From the NCBI RefSeq assembly GCF_016086655.4, contig NC_052136.2, positions 48,414,492 to 48,478,491 of the forward strand: a stretch of 64,000 nt of DNA, given 5' to 3'. Of this stretch, positions 44,720 to 56,970 are shown one piece after another. Below the pieces are notes generated by a model that was given only the letters and a program-made list of their open reading frames with translations, was not told where the DNA came from and did not search any database. Each line of letters starts with the position of its first letter. Positions within the stretch are counted from its first letter, which is position 1. The stretch comes from Lepeophtheirus salmonis. Its lineage: Eukaryota > Arthropoda > Copepoda > Siphonostomatoida > Caligidae. Both the position numbers and the translations under genes were made by a program.

Positions 44720-46234
44720 CTGAGCCTCGTCATGGTGTCAAACACAAGATCTTCACAACGGGAAGCCTTTGTTACTCGCGTACTCGTCTTATAACTCCAG
44801 AAAAGCTATAGTTAAGGCGGAGATATCCAAACTAATCTCAGCGGGAATTTTACTAAAGTCAAAATCAAATTGCCCGACTCAATACATTTGGTGGAAAAAC
44901 AAGACGTTTGCTGGCATATGGTAGGAGACTACAGGCAATTAAACAATCTCACACTCCCATATCGATAGTCAATGCCTCATATTCCCGACTTCATTCGAAA
45001 TATTGGAAGTTCAAATTCAAATACTCACCAAATTGTACCTCAAGCGGGCCTACTATCAGGTTCCTATGTTGAGCGAAGACGCCAAGAAAGTGGCTATTAG
45101 TAGATGTGCCGGATTGCACGAGTTTACGAGGATGCACTTTAGACTCCGTAATGTCTCTAATACATCCAACGGTTGATGGATTCATATTTGGACACATGGA
45201 GTTTGTATTTGCTTTCATCGACGGTATAATGGTGAATTCAATGTCGGAAAGAGAGAATCACAATCACATAAAGCAGGTCCTTCAAGCTCTGACGGATAAT
45301 GATCTTCGTCATAGTGTAGAAAAAAGTGAGTTTTGCAAGGCAAGGATTGAATTTTTGGGACAAGTCATCAGCAAAAACGATATTCGTCCTATCCAAAAAA
45401 AATCTCGATCAGATGAGAGTGCTTAATCGACCCAGAAAAGGTAAAGACTTACATAATTTAATTAATATGTTTAATTACTAAAAACATTTGTTCCCAACTT
45501 AGGAGGCACTGTTGACCCAATTGTATACATTGTTACCCAAGTTCAAAGGTTCCTCCGTAGAGTGGACAGAAGAAGATAACTCATCGTTCCTCAAATTATG
45601 GGATACTCTTGCCAATGATACTACCCTTGGGCATTATTCCCCCAAGAGGGGCCTTTTTCTGACTGTCTACGCGTCCGACAAAGCTATTCGCGGTGTGCTG
45701 GAACAGCAAGATGATCGAGGCATTTTCCTCCCATTTGGATTCTTTAGTAGGACTTCAAATGCAACGCAGACTCGAAGGGGGGTCTGTCAACCTCCATGCT
45801 GAATTATTATTTTTATGTCCCATCCACACGCCACTGGAGAGATTAATGCCGATTACCCATAGAATGTTAGTGCCGAGCTCTTTGAAGAAATGGAGGTATG
45901 TTGTATAAGCTACAACTAACTACAATCTATATGGTTCCTGGGTGTAACTGTGAAGAAAATTGGAACTTACATATGGACTGATGTTGTTACAGCTAGACAC
46001 GTCAATCAACTTCGGCTTAATGGGAATGGTTGATTGGGGGTGATGTTATGTTTGCAATCTATCAAACTTTTTAATATATGTATGTCAATGTTTTTACCTA
46101 TTGGGATTTTCTCCCTCTTTTGTTCTCTTTTAAAGTAGTACTTGTATTACTGTGTTTGTGACACATAATTTTGTCAGTCGAAGCAAGACCCTACTCTAGG
46201 GACAATAAAGATTCTATGTTCTTTCTCTCCTACA
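44720..46234 (+). mobile_element. Ty3/Gypsy relic with candidate 3' LTR
   Basis: Degraded reverse transcriptase pieces run in order on the plus strand: VGDYRQLNNLTLPYR, HEFTRMHFRLRNV-like text, GFIFGHMEFVFAFIDGIMVN (palm; YIDD-type box changed to FIDG) and CKARIEFLGQVISKNDIRPI. RNase H follows: FLKLWDTLANDTTLGHYSPK and LFLTVYASDKAIRGVLEQQD. Then the frame is lost. At 46031 TGATTGGGGG looks like a polypurine tract, directly followed by a TG...ACA segment taken as the 3' LTR. The 5' half (gag, protease) and integrase are not recognised. Confidence 0.7.
46041..46234 (+). repeat. Candidate 3' LTR of the second Gypsy relic
   Basis: It starts TGATGTTATGTTTGC after a G5 tract and ends TCTCCTACA. 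AATAAAG at 46204, near the end, is a plausible poly(A) signal. The start resembles that of the compact LTR element (TGATATGTATT). No second copy was found in the window, so the boundaries are inferred. Confidence 0.4.
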
Positions 46235-46394
46235 CTTTTAGTACCTGGTCCATTATATTACGGCGATGAATCCCTAATCTACTTACTCTCACATTACATA
46301 ATTGATATAAGTATTGATTAGTTACGTGTGAGCGTGCTCATGAAAAGTGTACAGTAATAATACGGTTTTCTTGGCGAGTTATCGTTTATATTTA
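46235..46394. other. Short spacer
   Basis: Nothing is recognised. Confidence 0.3.
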
Positions 46395-46530
46395 GTGATG
46401 AAAATCGTGTGTATAACGGTCAAGTTATAAAAAAAGAAACCAAAAACCAACATGGTAACCCTGACAATTTGAAGAATTTCTTTGAAGATATCAGCTACAA
46501 TCAGCTGTGACAAGGAATAAGTCATAGAGA
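46395..46530. repeat. Dispersed repeat R1, copy 4 (left fragment)
   Basis: TGATGAAAATCGTG, AACATGGTAACCCTGACAAT and TCAGCTACAATCAGCTGTGA occur in the family order. The copy stops before the later R1 landmarks. Confidence 0.65.
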
Positions 46531-47590
46531 TAAAATACATTATATGATGATGTGAATGACTCTATCAAAAAAGATGAAAAAATTTGCATTCACTTAAGAG
46601 CTTACTCACAATTTAGTACGCATACATTCCTCCCAATTGTTATTATTATCCTTTAGTCCTTCTTTACTGCAATAGCTCCTTTTTAGGTTATTTTGAAAAA
46701 TTATTCTTCTTTTAAATAAATTAAAGTAATTTCTTATGATTTTGTTTTCCTAAATACAAGTATTTTCTTACGATTTCTTCCCCTTCAAGAAAAAAAAAAA
46801 TAGAAAAACGTAGTAAAATTTAAAAAAATAAAAGTTTCTGATGAAATTAGAACATATTCATCGGTTTCATGTTGGAATCAGTGTGATTTAGTTACATCTT
46901 CGAACCATATCATTATAAGGAAATTACCACCATACATCATATAAAACACATAACACGAAATAAAAAAGAAATAATCGTTTTGAATGAGGATTTGATTTAA
47001 TGAAAGTCAAAATCATTTCTATTCAGGAACAATTACTTTTTAGCTCCTAAATAAAGGCAACGACAACATCAATCAAGAATTTATTTTCGAAAATTTTATA
47101 AAAATATAAATACTAAGTTAATCGGTGCCCTATAATCTTTGCTGCAATTAAAGGAAATATTGATGTTTTAATTATAGCATATAAAATTTTGAATTATTTC
47201 TGAATTAGACACTGTGTTATCCGATTCTATCGAAGATTGTCTTCGAATAACTATGGACCCTTCCATCTAGGTAACTGCGTATCACTTTTTTTCTTTTCTT
47301 TTTAATAATTTAATATCATTACACAGTTAAAGTATTATAAACGTAAAAGAAATAAGTCGACACTACATATTATAAATGAAATATTCACAAAAACAAAAAA
47401 TGCAGGCGAGAAAAGAAATAAAAAACATCACCTAAAAAACATAATCAAAAACTGGATTTGACTAATTTTTGAAATAATCATCTAATATAAAACAATAAAT
47501 AAATCCCAAAACCGATTTTAAAAAGTGAATTCGTTAAGAGCAAAATTTTCCGGATATTATGGTCATATTCCAACTTTTTCTTTTATAAAA
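46531..47590. other. AT-rich spacer
   Basis: No gene, RNA or transposon motif is supported. Confidence 0.35.
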
Positions 47591-48975
47591 GACTCCAAGT
47601 TTGTGCGTCTGCGTTTCTATTATTAAGTTATATATTGTCTCATCTATCCGATCTATGTTCTGGGATCTCTAATCCTCCATTGAAACCACATTCCCAAGAA
47701 CCAATACTTTTTGGACGAGATAATTAGCGCTAATTTTGTTTATTTTTTCCCATGAGTTTGTCAATATCTACGTTAATTCATCATTTATTACTAAACCCGA
47801 CTCTTTTCCATATTCTTTTAGGAGCGTATTCAAGCTTGTTCTTTCTTCTCAAATTTGACGCTTCTTAGTATAACCGTGCAATCGTCTACAAAAACAGGTT
47901 CGTCAGATACCTGTTTCCTAAAAAATTTCATCTATTAATATTTCCATTTTTCTTTATAGGGTTCTTACTATGAAGGAAAAGAGACCAAGACTTACAAGAT
48001 CCCCTTGACGCATTCCTCTTTGCAATTCTAACATTGGGTCTCTTTCGATATCAATGTTTCGATTTATGTTGCGTTGGATATAATATTTTCAATTGTGTTG
48101 CAATATAGTTGTGAAAATCCTATATTTTTCATCTTACTTAATATACATAAATGAATGTTTAATAGAACCGTATGTTTTTTAACCCCCAGAAGTGTAGAGC
48201 AAAACCTTGGGTTCTTTGCTTGGAGCATTCAGCAATCGATTGGAAATACATTACTACATCTTCCGTTTGCCCCTGCCCTTTCTAAAGCCAAACTGAGTAT
48301 CTGGGAGTACTCTTTCAATTATTGGTTTCATACATTCATTTAGATATCCAATCTAAATTTGATACTCTATTTCCAATAAAGTTGCCATCCTCCAGTTTTC
48401 TATTTTTCTTAAAAAAAAAATTCTCAGGACAAAAAGTTATGATTCATTTTTTTTTCTCTTTGTTCCAGCCCATTACAAAAAATGTTCATTATATAAAGCA
48501 ATCATGAATTTGGCTATTTCTGGTACCCCTTTGTAGAACAGGAGTAAGTTCTGAAGGTCCTGTTGCTTTATCATTTTTCAGCTTAATATTTGTACGGACT
48601 TCGTACTCAGTAAATATTTTGTTTAATTATTTCTCTTCCTTGGGTGCAATAATATTTTCCGGTACTTTTTCTTTTATGACCGGTTTTTTGGATCGGTAGA
48701 GTTCTTGGTAGTAATTTTGCACATGTTCTACAATCGTCCGTGGGGATATTATCTTCTGTCCATCCACAAGTATCTTGTTCATCTTTTTTTTTTCAATTGT
48801 TTTCCTCAGATTTAAATTATTTGAATTCATTGCGAGTGTCTTATTTAACTTGTATCTATTAGGCTTCTTTATGTAGTTTTCCCCTTCAAACATGGCTTTG
48901 AGAAAGAAAAAGTCTAACAGTCTGTTCGACGATATTTTATCCATTTTTATCTTTAACCCCCAACATATCACGTAT
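47591..48975 (-). mobile_element. LINE retrotransposon relic C (minus strand, reverse transcriptase)
   Basis: In minus-strand order there is an open linker region (KTIEKKKMNKILVDGQKI, VEHVQNYYQELYRSKKPV), then LKNDKATGPSELTPVLQ (RT start; usually D-K-A-x-G-P-D), LQRGMRQGDLVSL (the RQGD motif) and PVFVDDCTVILRSVKFEK (the catalytic F-x-DD box). Many stops lie between these. The endonuclease is not recognised, so the copy is 5' truncated or decayed. It does not closely resemble relics A and B. Confidence 0.7.
48627..48971 (-). pseudogene. LINE linker between endonuclease and reverse transcriptase
   Basis: This 114-residue open frame is Lys-rich and ends EKVPENIIAPKEEK followed by a stop. After the stop, LNKIFTEYEV and the NDKATGP motif continue in register. 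It belongs to the region before the RT fingers, judged from position and from VEHVQNYYQELY, typical of LINE ORF2 just ahead of RT. Confidence 0.6.
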
Positions 48976-49079
48976 TATCTATATTCAGAACCAGGTGAGA
49001 CGTATATCAAATAAAAACAATAAACATATTGTATATATTTCGTATCGAGTTTTAAAAGTTGGTAATTTCTGGCTTTTCT

Positions 49080-51010
49080 CTTCTAGAAGCATATGCCAAT
49101 AACCATACACTGCGTCAAACATTATTGAAAAACATGGACTTCGTGTTGATTTAAGAAACTATTATACTGACATTACATTAGAGGATGAATGTAGAGTAAC
49201 AAGGCCCCTTGTTACGATAAGAAATATAAGTCCTTGTTGATAGTTGACGACTTTAATGCCAGAAGTTTACTATGGTGAGATACAATAACTAACCCTCAAA
49301 GCGAGAATCTTGAAGAGTTTGTGAATACATATAATCTGGGCCTTCAATAAGATGTGTAGTAATGTTCCTGGGGGGTAGAGGAGAATTAATAATTGATATA
49401 AGGATTACAAATTGCTGGAGCCACCATCTAGTATCAGCATAGAAAACTGACTTGGATTATTCTAATTTTTCGGACCAAACACAAAATATAATATTCTAGA
49501 TATCAATGCCATTGATTTAGAACCCAACATTATTGCAACTATGCTGCTGGAATCCTTACAAAACTCCAGCAGTGTAAGATCCAGGATCCTCAGAAATCAA
49601 CCCAAAATTCTTGAAATTATTGTACAATAGAGAATCTATGAGAAATGTAACAGGGTTTTGCAAAACCAGTATGCTTTTCAGAAAGGAAAACTACTGACAG
49701 ACACTGTAAGTAGCAGTTTGATAGATTGCTGCGAAAGCAGTTTTTATTGTAAGGAAGAAGCCTTAATGGGCTTTCTTGACAGTAAAGACAATTAATAAAT
49801 TCCTCTTTGATCATATCGTTCATCCCCTCCGATTTTTTTCCCAGCAAAGCTTCAATCTAGCGAGTGAGTAAAAAATGAGCTTCGCAAATTACAAAGATCA
49901 GATTTTCTAAGGAATCACCAGGGCAGGCGGTCGACTCCAACAACAACTTCAGAATCTTTTTGTGGATTAAGTCCGTTACTTCTTTATTTTATAGAACGTG
50001 CCTGCCTAACAAGACTACAAACAAAAATACACCACCCACTTAAATTGTTCTATCATTCATGTAAAGAGAATCTACAATACCTTGATGGCTACCTAGCGAG
50101 GTATGGAGTCCCGACTCCAAACCAATACACACAGGTCGGGTCATTTAGACGAGGGTACAAGGTGACAAATGTATGGAGTATAAATGAATATGATCTAGTT
50201 GGATATTCTGACGGATCAAAAATAAATGGTTACATATGTGCTGGATAGGCCTTAACACAATATGATCTCGTTATTGGGAATAATCATTAAGACTTCATGA
50301 TAAAAACACAGTATTCCAAGCTGAAGTTGAAACTTAGTAAATTTAGAAACTAATATCTTATTTGACAAAGCAAATGGCAAGAGGATATTAATATTATCTT
50401 ACAGCATGTTGTCTATATATAGTTTAAATATAAAACCAGGAATCATGTTTGGAGAAAAAAATTATAAATGTAAAAATGCCCTCGAGAATTTCAAGTGGAA
50501 TATCAGAGTTGGAGGGATAATAATAATATAACAGTGAACGAGTTTGCTGATGCTTTGGCTAAGAAGCAGTGTGGAAAGTGGTACACCAGTCTGTGTCCCC
50601 GATTCCGTGTTTCAGATTAAGAAAGCTCTCAGAAAAGCCACTTTGAATTAGTGGCGAACTATCTGCCAACAGTTGGATAGCTGCCGCTCATCCAAGCAGT
50701 TAATCGTCGAGCCGTACATCGAGATAAAAGTTTACAAAAGATATCAAATCTCAAGCTATGGTTAGTGGCCACATACAACTTAATTTTTTTTTTAAATAGG
50801 TAAAACCCTGAGTCCGATCTGTCGACTCTGTGGAGAAGATGAGGAAACACTATTTCATCTTAGCCTTGACTGTGGGCATACAGTGCAGGAAATGACGGAA
50901 CTTGCTTTGGAGTCTTTGGAAAAGAAAAAATCAATAGGGGAGTAACTTTTGAGGATTTTTAATATGTTGTGTAATTATTTTTTATTTTATAATAATAAAG
51001 TTAGAAACTC
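49080..51010 (+). mobile_element. LINE retrotransposon relic D with RNase H (Jockey/I-like)
   Basis: In plus-strand order there is endonuclease (LLIVDDFNARSLLW, SENLEEFVNTYNLGLQ), an RT fragment (NQYAFQKGKLLTDTVSSS with FLDSK), a linker (FYHSCKENLQYLDGYLARYG), RNase H (VGYSDGSKINGYICAG and VNEFADALAKKQCG) and a C-terminal zinc site ([18 protein letters not shown]). An RNase H plus this CX2CX8HX4C end is known from I/Jockey-type LINEs. Most of RT is lost, and the copy contains many stops. AATAATAAAG near 50991 is a plausible 3' end. Confidence 0.75.
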
Positions 51011-51879
51011 ATAGATGAACCTCTATTGGTTGATACCGGATTGAGTTTCGGTGTGTTCGGGTGCATGTAAGAAATAAACAATTTTATTAGATTACTTGTT
51101 TGAATATTGTAATAATATCAAAGATTAGAGATCAATTGTAGTTATATTTGATTCCCACACTATGTCTACAATTGCATAATTTAGACAGATGAAGTGCATC
51201 AGGAAAGGGATGATGAGTATTCAAACAGGGAGCTGGTAAAATCCAATTCAATTTTAGTCCTACTTTTAGGATGCAAAATTATATTTTTTTAGTACTTTAG
51301 AAAAAAATAATTTTTTATTTGAAATATTGCCTGTCATTTTATAAATATAAATGATTGAACCTTTGAATATGATTATATGACTAGAATATTTTTTATAAAA
51401 GTAGATAGCTTTTTGAAGTAACCCGACAATAAGGCCACATTGAAAAAATACATTGCAGCCAAGATTAATAGAAATACTATTAACCTTAATAGCAGCCGGT
51501 AATGGTTAATATAAAATCTAAGTCAAATATCAACTCAATTTGAAGTACTTTAAATCCATACGAAAAATGCTCTGTGCGTCTTTGTTTTTTTTATTTTCTG
51601 GTGTAAATAATCAAGAGCGTGAGAATGTGTATTATATTTGCATGTTTTTACAATTAATTATATTAAACCTTTTTTATTTAAACATCCCTTATTTTAATCA
51701 TGTAAATTCGTAGTAATATTTACTAGTTTTAATCACCAATGTACGTTCTTCTACCATACATTTTATTCTCCCTTTTATATATTCTATACTTTAGTCGTCT
51801 TATATCATTTAACAAATACAATGTAAGATTATATTAATTTCCCGATTGACAATTTGAAATTGACAGAGAAGCCCCTTCA
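51011..51879. other. AT-rich spacer
   Basis: Nothing is recognised. Confidence 0.35.
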
Positions 51880-52260
51880 CCATTTTTGCTCTTCACAAAT
51901 TCGAGCGTTATCTTCTTGGCCTTACCTTCCATATCAAGACAAATCATAAATCCTTGAAATGTATGCTCAATCCTGAAAAGGAACTTCCTGCAGTTGTCAC
52001 AACCCGCCTTTCTTGTTTCACTATAAACTCTCAGGCTTTGATTTCAAGATTATGCATGTGAAAAGAGATGATAATTCTCATGTAAATATGCTTTCACGTG
52101 GTTCCGTTGATGATGCTGAAACCATAGATAATACGACTTATATTATCATCTGCAATTGTGGTTCTTCCCTTGGATCTTCTGAGGATTAACTTTTAAGAGC
52201 AGTTGTTCAAGATAATGGAGCCCTTCATGTAGAAAAAGAGGCTACATATAAATATCAGGG
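51880..52260 (+). mobile_element. Small Gypsy RNase H/connection fragment
   Basis: The plus strand reads FDFKIMHVKRDDNSHVNM then LSRGSVDDAET. This fits the end of Gypsy RNase H, where FxI-x-H-x-PG-x-x-N and LSR are conserved, although VADA is replaced. Flanking text is too decayed to extend it. Confidence 0.45.
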
Positions 52261-54025
52261 GGCTTTAGGTCCCTCCCCAATCTCAAAATTACTAAGACCT
52301 ATTGGAACGGAACGCTAAAATCTCAATTTTAGTGGACATATGCTTCAATATATATGTATTAAATAATATATATATATATCGCGTTCCTGACGACTGCTAT
52401 GAGCCAACATAGACAAAACAGTTCAAATATTTTATCACCAATATTTTAGTCCTGTTTTTAAAAATAAATCATTAACTAATTCATATGAATTTGAACAGAA
52501 TTTAGTAGGGATACCCTTATAGAGTAATAATGTACCTTTATCTTTGACTATTTAACTAAAAGTATTGGCGTAACCCAATAAGTTTTTCTTCCATTGCCAT
52601 TTGAAGGAGTCGACTTTCTCTAAATTTATGAAGTAGTGACATTTATTATTAGAGGTATATATTATTTTCAACAATTAGCAGCATCCACAAATGTTTGATA
52701 CAAAAAATTAAGTACTTAAATGATGGAACTTTATCTTGATTTGAAAAAAAAAAATCCTTGAGATACCCTAGATATTTACTAACCAACTTGCTTTTCAGTT
52801 AATTCAACCAGAATTGTCAAAGTAATTGCACTTCTCAAACTAACGGAATGATTTCATCAACAGAGGATAAATGTAATATATCTTTGGATTTGAAAATTTT
52901 GATATGATCAGAAGATTGATCATATCTAACAAAAATAAGTTCCGAAATGTATTAAATTATTTCTAAGATGAAGTAATGGCATCATAAGCAAATATAATTT
53001 CAAAGTTCTTTGATTGTCATCGTCATACGAAGTTGAAACAATTATGGAATGGCAGCATTAGTTTTATAGTAATATCTTTCTACTGGACATTGAAGTTTAA
53101 TATAAATCAACTGGAACCAATCAATCATTCTGAAGTGTTATATTTTATCAAATTGTTAATATTGAGCAATTTACTTCCAATCATAAATAAGGCTTCTTTT
53201 AAAAGAAAAGTATAGGCTAAATAAGTAGAATTCATTGTATTGTACTATGGAGTGGGGTTTCTGACCGCAAATCTATGTACGTTGTACACCCTCACTCATA
53301 ATTAATTTAGATAGCATGTGGGAAATGAATTTATATATAGCTACAACAATCCAAAAATATATATTACGAATATTAAAAATACTGGTTATGGTACTTGCAT
53401 AGAAGTTTGATACCATTCACTAAAATTGATTTTTTTTTCTTCTTTTACTTGATAAACAGTTTCCTTCATTATTTGTTGTTCAATTATGTGTACATTTGAT
53501 TTTGACACTTCACAAAACAGTAATTTATATTACTTTAGGCACTTGCAATAAAATTTTGGCTGATACTTATTTGATTCGATTTGGAGGTCATTACAGTGTT
53601 TCTGATCATTTAAGAATCCAAAGTTGGCCTACAATTTGCTTTTCTTCAAAATGAAAAATATTGATAACTTTATTCCTATGTATCACTTAAGAAAAGGAGC
53701 TTTAGTGAAACTTTTGAAATTCTGCAACATAACCTTAAAAATTGAAACCTCTGAATCCCTTTAATAATAGAGAATGTGTTAAAAAAAAGTAATTTTTAAA
53801 TTGTTATAGATGTAAAAATGCTCTTTGAAGATTGAAACTTTTCAGACATAACTTTTTCACCAAAGTACAACAGAAAATTGATTTAACAGGCCACCCTAAA
53901 AATTGGATACCCAAATACACACAATAAAATAAAAATTTAGAAGAAGTTGAATTTTCCTGTAACCATAGACCTATTTATATGACCTTAAAACTATACTTTA
54001 TTCACTTAAAATATAGTATAACTAT
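52261..54025. other. AT-rich sequence, no gene recognised
   Basis: Short frames such as 53033-53215 have no motif. Nothing is supported. Confidence 0.35.
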
Positions 54026-54350
54026 TGATTTAACTATTAAAGGGCTACATGGGTGCATGTCGAAGGGAAAATCTGCCGTGTCCGTGACCCAAACACCGAG
54101 GCCTTCAAAGCCACTGTCAGCAAGCACTGAGACGCCCATGAGTTATGACATAGAACTACATCTGGATTTCACGCCTTCCACCGCCACCTGGGAGTCATCA
54201 TTGCCACTAAAGGCGACTACATTAATGTCTAAGAGAGCTCAGACCCACATCTAATTATTTTGTTGAAATTCTGTTAACTAATATTGTTAATCAATCTTCC
54301 TGTTGAAGTTTAAAATTCTAAGTGTTCATATTTTAATGGACCTCTCTGTA
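54026..54350 (+). mobile_element. Tc1/mariner-family transposon, 3' end fragment
   Basis: The plus strand encodes FKATVSKH, then GFHAFHRHLGVIIATKGDYI with a stop near 54230, the C-terminus of the same family as the copy at 5.94-6.77 kb. The following non-coding end (TTTTGTTGAAATTCTGTTAA and GAAGTTTAAAATTCTAAGTG) matches the complement of 5945-6040. The end at about 54350 reads GGACCTCTCTGTA. The open frame 53979-54254 is a shadow of this transposase. Confidence 0.7.
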
Positions 54351-54801
54351 TGACAATGATTGTCTGGCCGAGTCATAGAGCAAATATATTTATCTGTATG
54401 CTCTCGGTGTAGATAAGAGATGAATAGCGTTTGGTATAATTTAATTATTACCTACTGATTTAGGGCCATTTTTCTGTTTCTTTTTGAAAGAAAGGTTGAG
54501 TCTTACAAGAAAAGTAACGACGTGAAATATATGGAGCTATCTTCTTCATTAAAATTCGAGTTTAGTTTCGAATATAATTTCATTAGAAAATATTGATTTT
54601 TTTTTGACAATTAATTAATTTTTTTTCTAAAATTACCTTATATTTCGAAAAAAAATAATCTTTTTTTTCAATAAATCAAGGTATATATTATAGTCATCTT
54701 GATATAAGGTAAAAGGTCTTGATGAGAAAAAAGATTCATATATAGTATATATAAAAGGTCTCGGCATTTCTATGCAAACAAAAATAAATAAATAAATTGT
54801 G
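54351..54801. other. AT-rich spacer
   Basis: No supported feature lies between the two class II relics. Confidence 0.35.
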
Positions 54802-55319
54802 ACGTCACGGACGGGATAAAACTATATTGTTTAAACGTACTAAGTATATAAATTATTGTTCTGTTTCTTTGACATTTTTCTACTTTTCAAGCAAGATCCT
54901 ATTATGACAAAGGTGCAATAAGTTAAAAAATATTAGGGAGACGAAGTAACAAATCTGGGGAAGGTGGCAAGATTCTCCTTGGGGAGGAGTGGCTAGCCAT
55001 TTTAATGATTTCAAATTTCCTGTGTCACCTTTATTGGCTTCTTAATAGTTAGAAGTAATAAATATTACTATGAAATTATTGGGAGGGCCTGGGCTCCCTC
55101 GGCTCCCCAGTTCCATCAACTATAAACAATATATCACAAATATGAAATTTAGAGGCTTGTGTATTATACTAACGGTTACTGATTAAATAATGAACAGCAG
55201 ATGTGCTTCACTTTTTATTGAAGGATAAATTTATAATGCAGAACATAGGAAATAATAAGAATTGGTTATTGCCGTAGATAAGTTATATATTCTAATTGTG
55301 CATTGAGGTATCTTCTTCG

Positions 55320-56345
55320 TATCATTGTCCTTGTCTTGGTGAAGAGATTCAGAACAGCCTTGTTATACTTGCTTCCAAAGGAGTCTTCCAAAACTTGACA
55401 AAAACGTTAGATTACATTTGGATGACGATCTAATAGAGGTAAATGAACTTCTGATCGAAAACTTCACAATCTTTTAAAAAATAATCAGATAGCACCATCA
55501 GTCCTCTAGACAAATGATATATCCATGGTGCCAGTCCATGATCATTCAAATATATGTTACTTGTCTTCTTCCCCAAATCTGGATGTAAAAGTTTCATCTT
55601 GTGGGCAATAAAACCCGATACATAACTGAGCCCCTGAAAGTTGAGTTCCCATTTTTTGAATTGATCTAGTTGATGGTCTATTGCAAAATCCACATGAACT
55701 TCATGAGGGATATCAAACGTAAATTCAAATTCTGAACAGCTTTCTTCACCAATTGTGATATGTAAGATGTCTCCAGTGATTTGCTTTATTACGGATTCTT
55801 TTTCCTCTTCATCCTCAATTCTATAAATGTCTTATTCTTTTTCAATCTGAACAGCCGGGTTCCTCACCAAAGATTCACAATTTTTTTCCAATCTCCAGAA
55901 TTATCATCCTTTTCATTGCTCCAAGAGCTCCAGGGTGATCATAATCACAACCAGCACTTCTCAAACGGGTAAAAAAAATTTCAAGGCAATCTTGATTAGT
56001 TCTGGACATCAAAATGAAAGAAAGAGGACCATTAGAAATCAAATCATGGTACAAGGCTCGAGTTGATTTGATTGAAACTCGCATACCTCTCTGCCATGGC
56101 AATTCACTCTTATTTCCCCTTCCAATGACCTTAAATGTATCCAAAAAAAAATCCATTTTATCCAAGGCAATAAATTGATCTTCAAAATTGATACCCAGTG
56201 CACTTCTGAGCTTGACTTTGTCATAAATTTACCTGCTATTTACTACATCAAACCAATTGTTGATTATTTCTACTCCGGTTCCTTTATCAATAAATTGGTT
56301 ACCATTTATTTGTCTTGCCTCCTCATTTCCCTCCTGGAACGAGGT
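55320..56345 (-). pseudogene. P-element/THAP9-like transposase C-terminal part
   Basis: The pieces in order are INNWFDVVNSR, DKVKLRSALGINFEDQFIAL, DKMDFFLDTFKVIGRGNKSE, SFILMSRTNQDCLEIFFTRL with RSAGCDYDHP, then after a gap FQGLSYVSGFIAHKM, and TKTRTMIRRRYLN at the end. The NQDxLExFF box and the GLSYVxGFxA box are hallmarks of P-element-like transposases (THAP9). Frame changes occur between pieces, and the main RNase H-like catalytic segment is missing between the THAP domain and INNWFD. Confidence 0.7.
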
Positions 56346-56720
56346 GAACAAAATCTACTTGGTCTTCACCTTGATTATCGACACTGCTGGGAGTTTGAGA
56401 GGATGTTGATTCATGCAAATTTTTCGGGAACTTTTTATCACATTGATCGTCAGGCTTAGGAACAGTGGAAGTAGCAGACTCGGTACTGCATCTGTCTTTA
56501 GCCTCTTTCTGGGAGTAAAATTAAGAAGCTCATGTTCCAGGTCCCTCTTGTAGCTTCTATCATTAAAGTACATACTACACACTTGTGCATCTTCTACTTT
56601 AAATGTATCCTTCCTCTTGCAAAGATTCTTCCAAATCCTCTGTCGAACCATGTTCTTTGGAAAATTGTGGTATATGACACCATCTGGACTTTTGCAACCG
56701 AAGATTGCACATATTTTATG
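56345..56720 (-). pseudogene. THAP domain of P-element-like transposase
   Basis: Read from about 56720, the minus strand gives ICAIFGCKSPDGVIYHNFPK, then NMVRQRIWKNLCKRKDTF, DAQVCSMYFNDRSYKRDL and LNFTPRKRLKTDAVPSL. This is the C2CH THAP DNA-binding domain: CX4C at the start, W and F structural residues, then C with a usual His two residues later (CSxHF). Here that His is Tyr (CSMYF), so the zinc site is probably lost. The DAVPSL end matches the AVPT/S box of THAP domains. The domain precedes transposase pieces on the same strand. Confidence 0.75.
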
Positions 56721-56970
56721 ATTTTTTTTATGGGGTTGGACTCAGTTGGTTCCAACTAAATAACCAATTATTGATAGTAAAACTCCAACGAAATATCTTT
56801 CATATCGTTGGTTATCTTCTCTCCATGTAAATTCAAGTCCATTATTATTTAGATCCAAAGGATGTGTTATAATTATATTGGAAAGTAATTTATTTAATTC
56901 TTAGTCAAGTAAAATATGATTCTATGAAGTATCACTGAGTTTATTTTGAATTTTATCCCGTTCGTGACGT

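Larger units (their letters stand above)
54802..56970 (-). mobile_element. P-element-like transposon with THAP transposase and clear inverted ends
   Basis: The ends form a terminal inverted repeat of 20 bp with one mismatch: ACGTCACGGACGGGATAAAA at 54802-54821 and the complement of ACGTCACGAACGGGATAAAA at 56951-56970. The minus strand between them encodes a THAP domain and P-element/THAP9-type transposase pieces. The 2.17-kb element is shorter than usual because the catalytic core is largely missing. No 8-bp target duplication was seen at the very edges, so the true ends may lie a few bases away. Confidence 0.75.

Noticed and set aside
48155..48507. Plus-strand ORFs over LINE relic C
   Set aside because: The minus strand carries the RT motifs (DKATGP, RQGD, FVDD), so these are antisense shadows.
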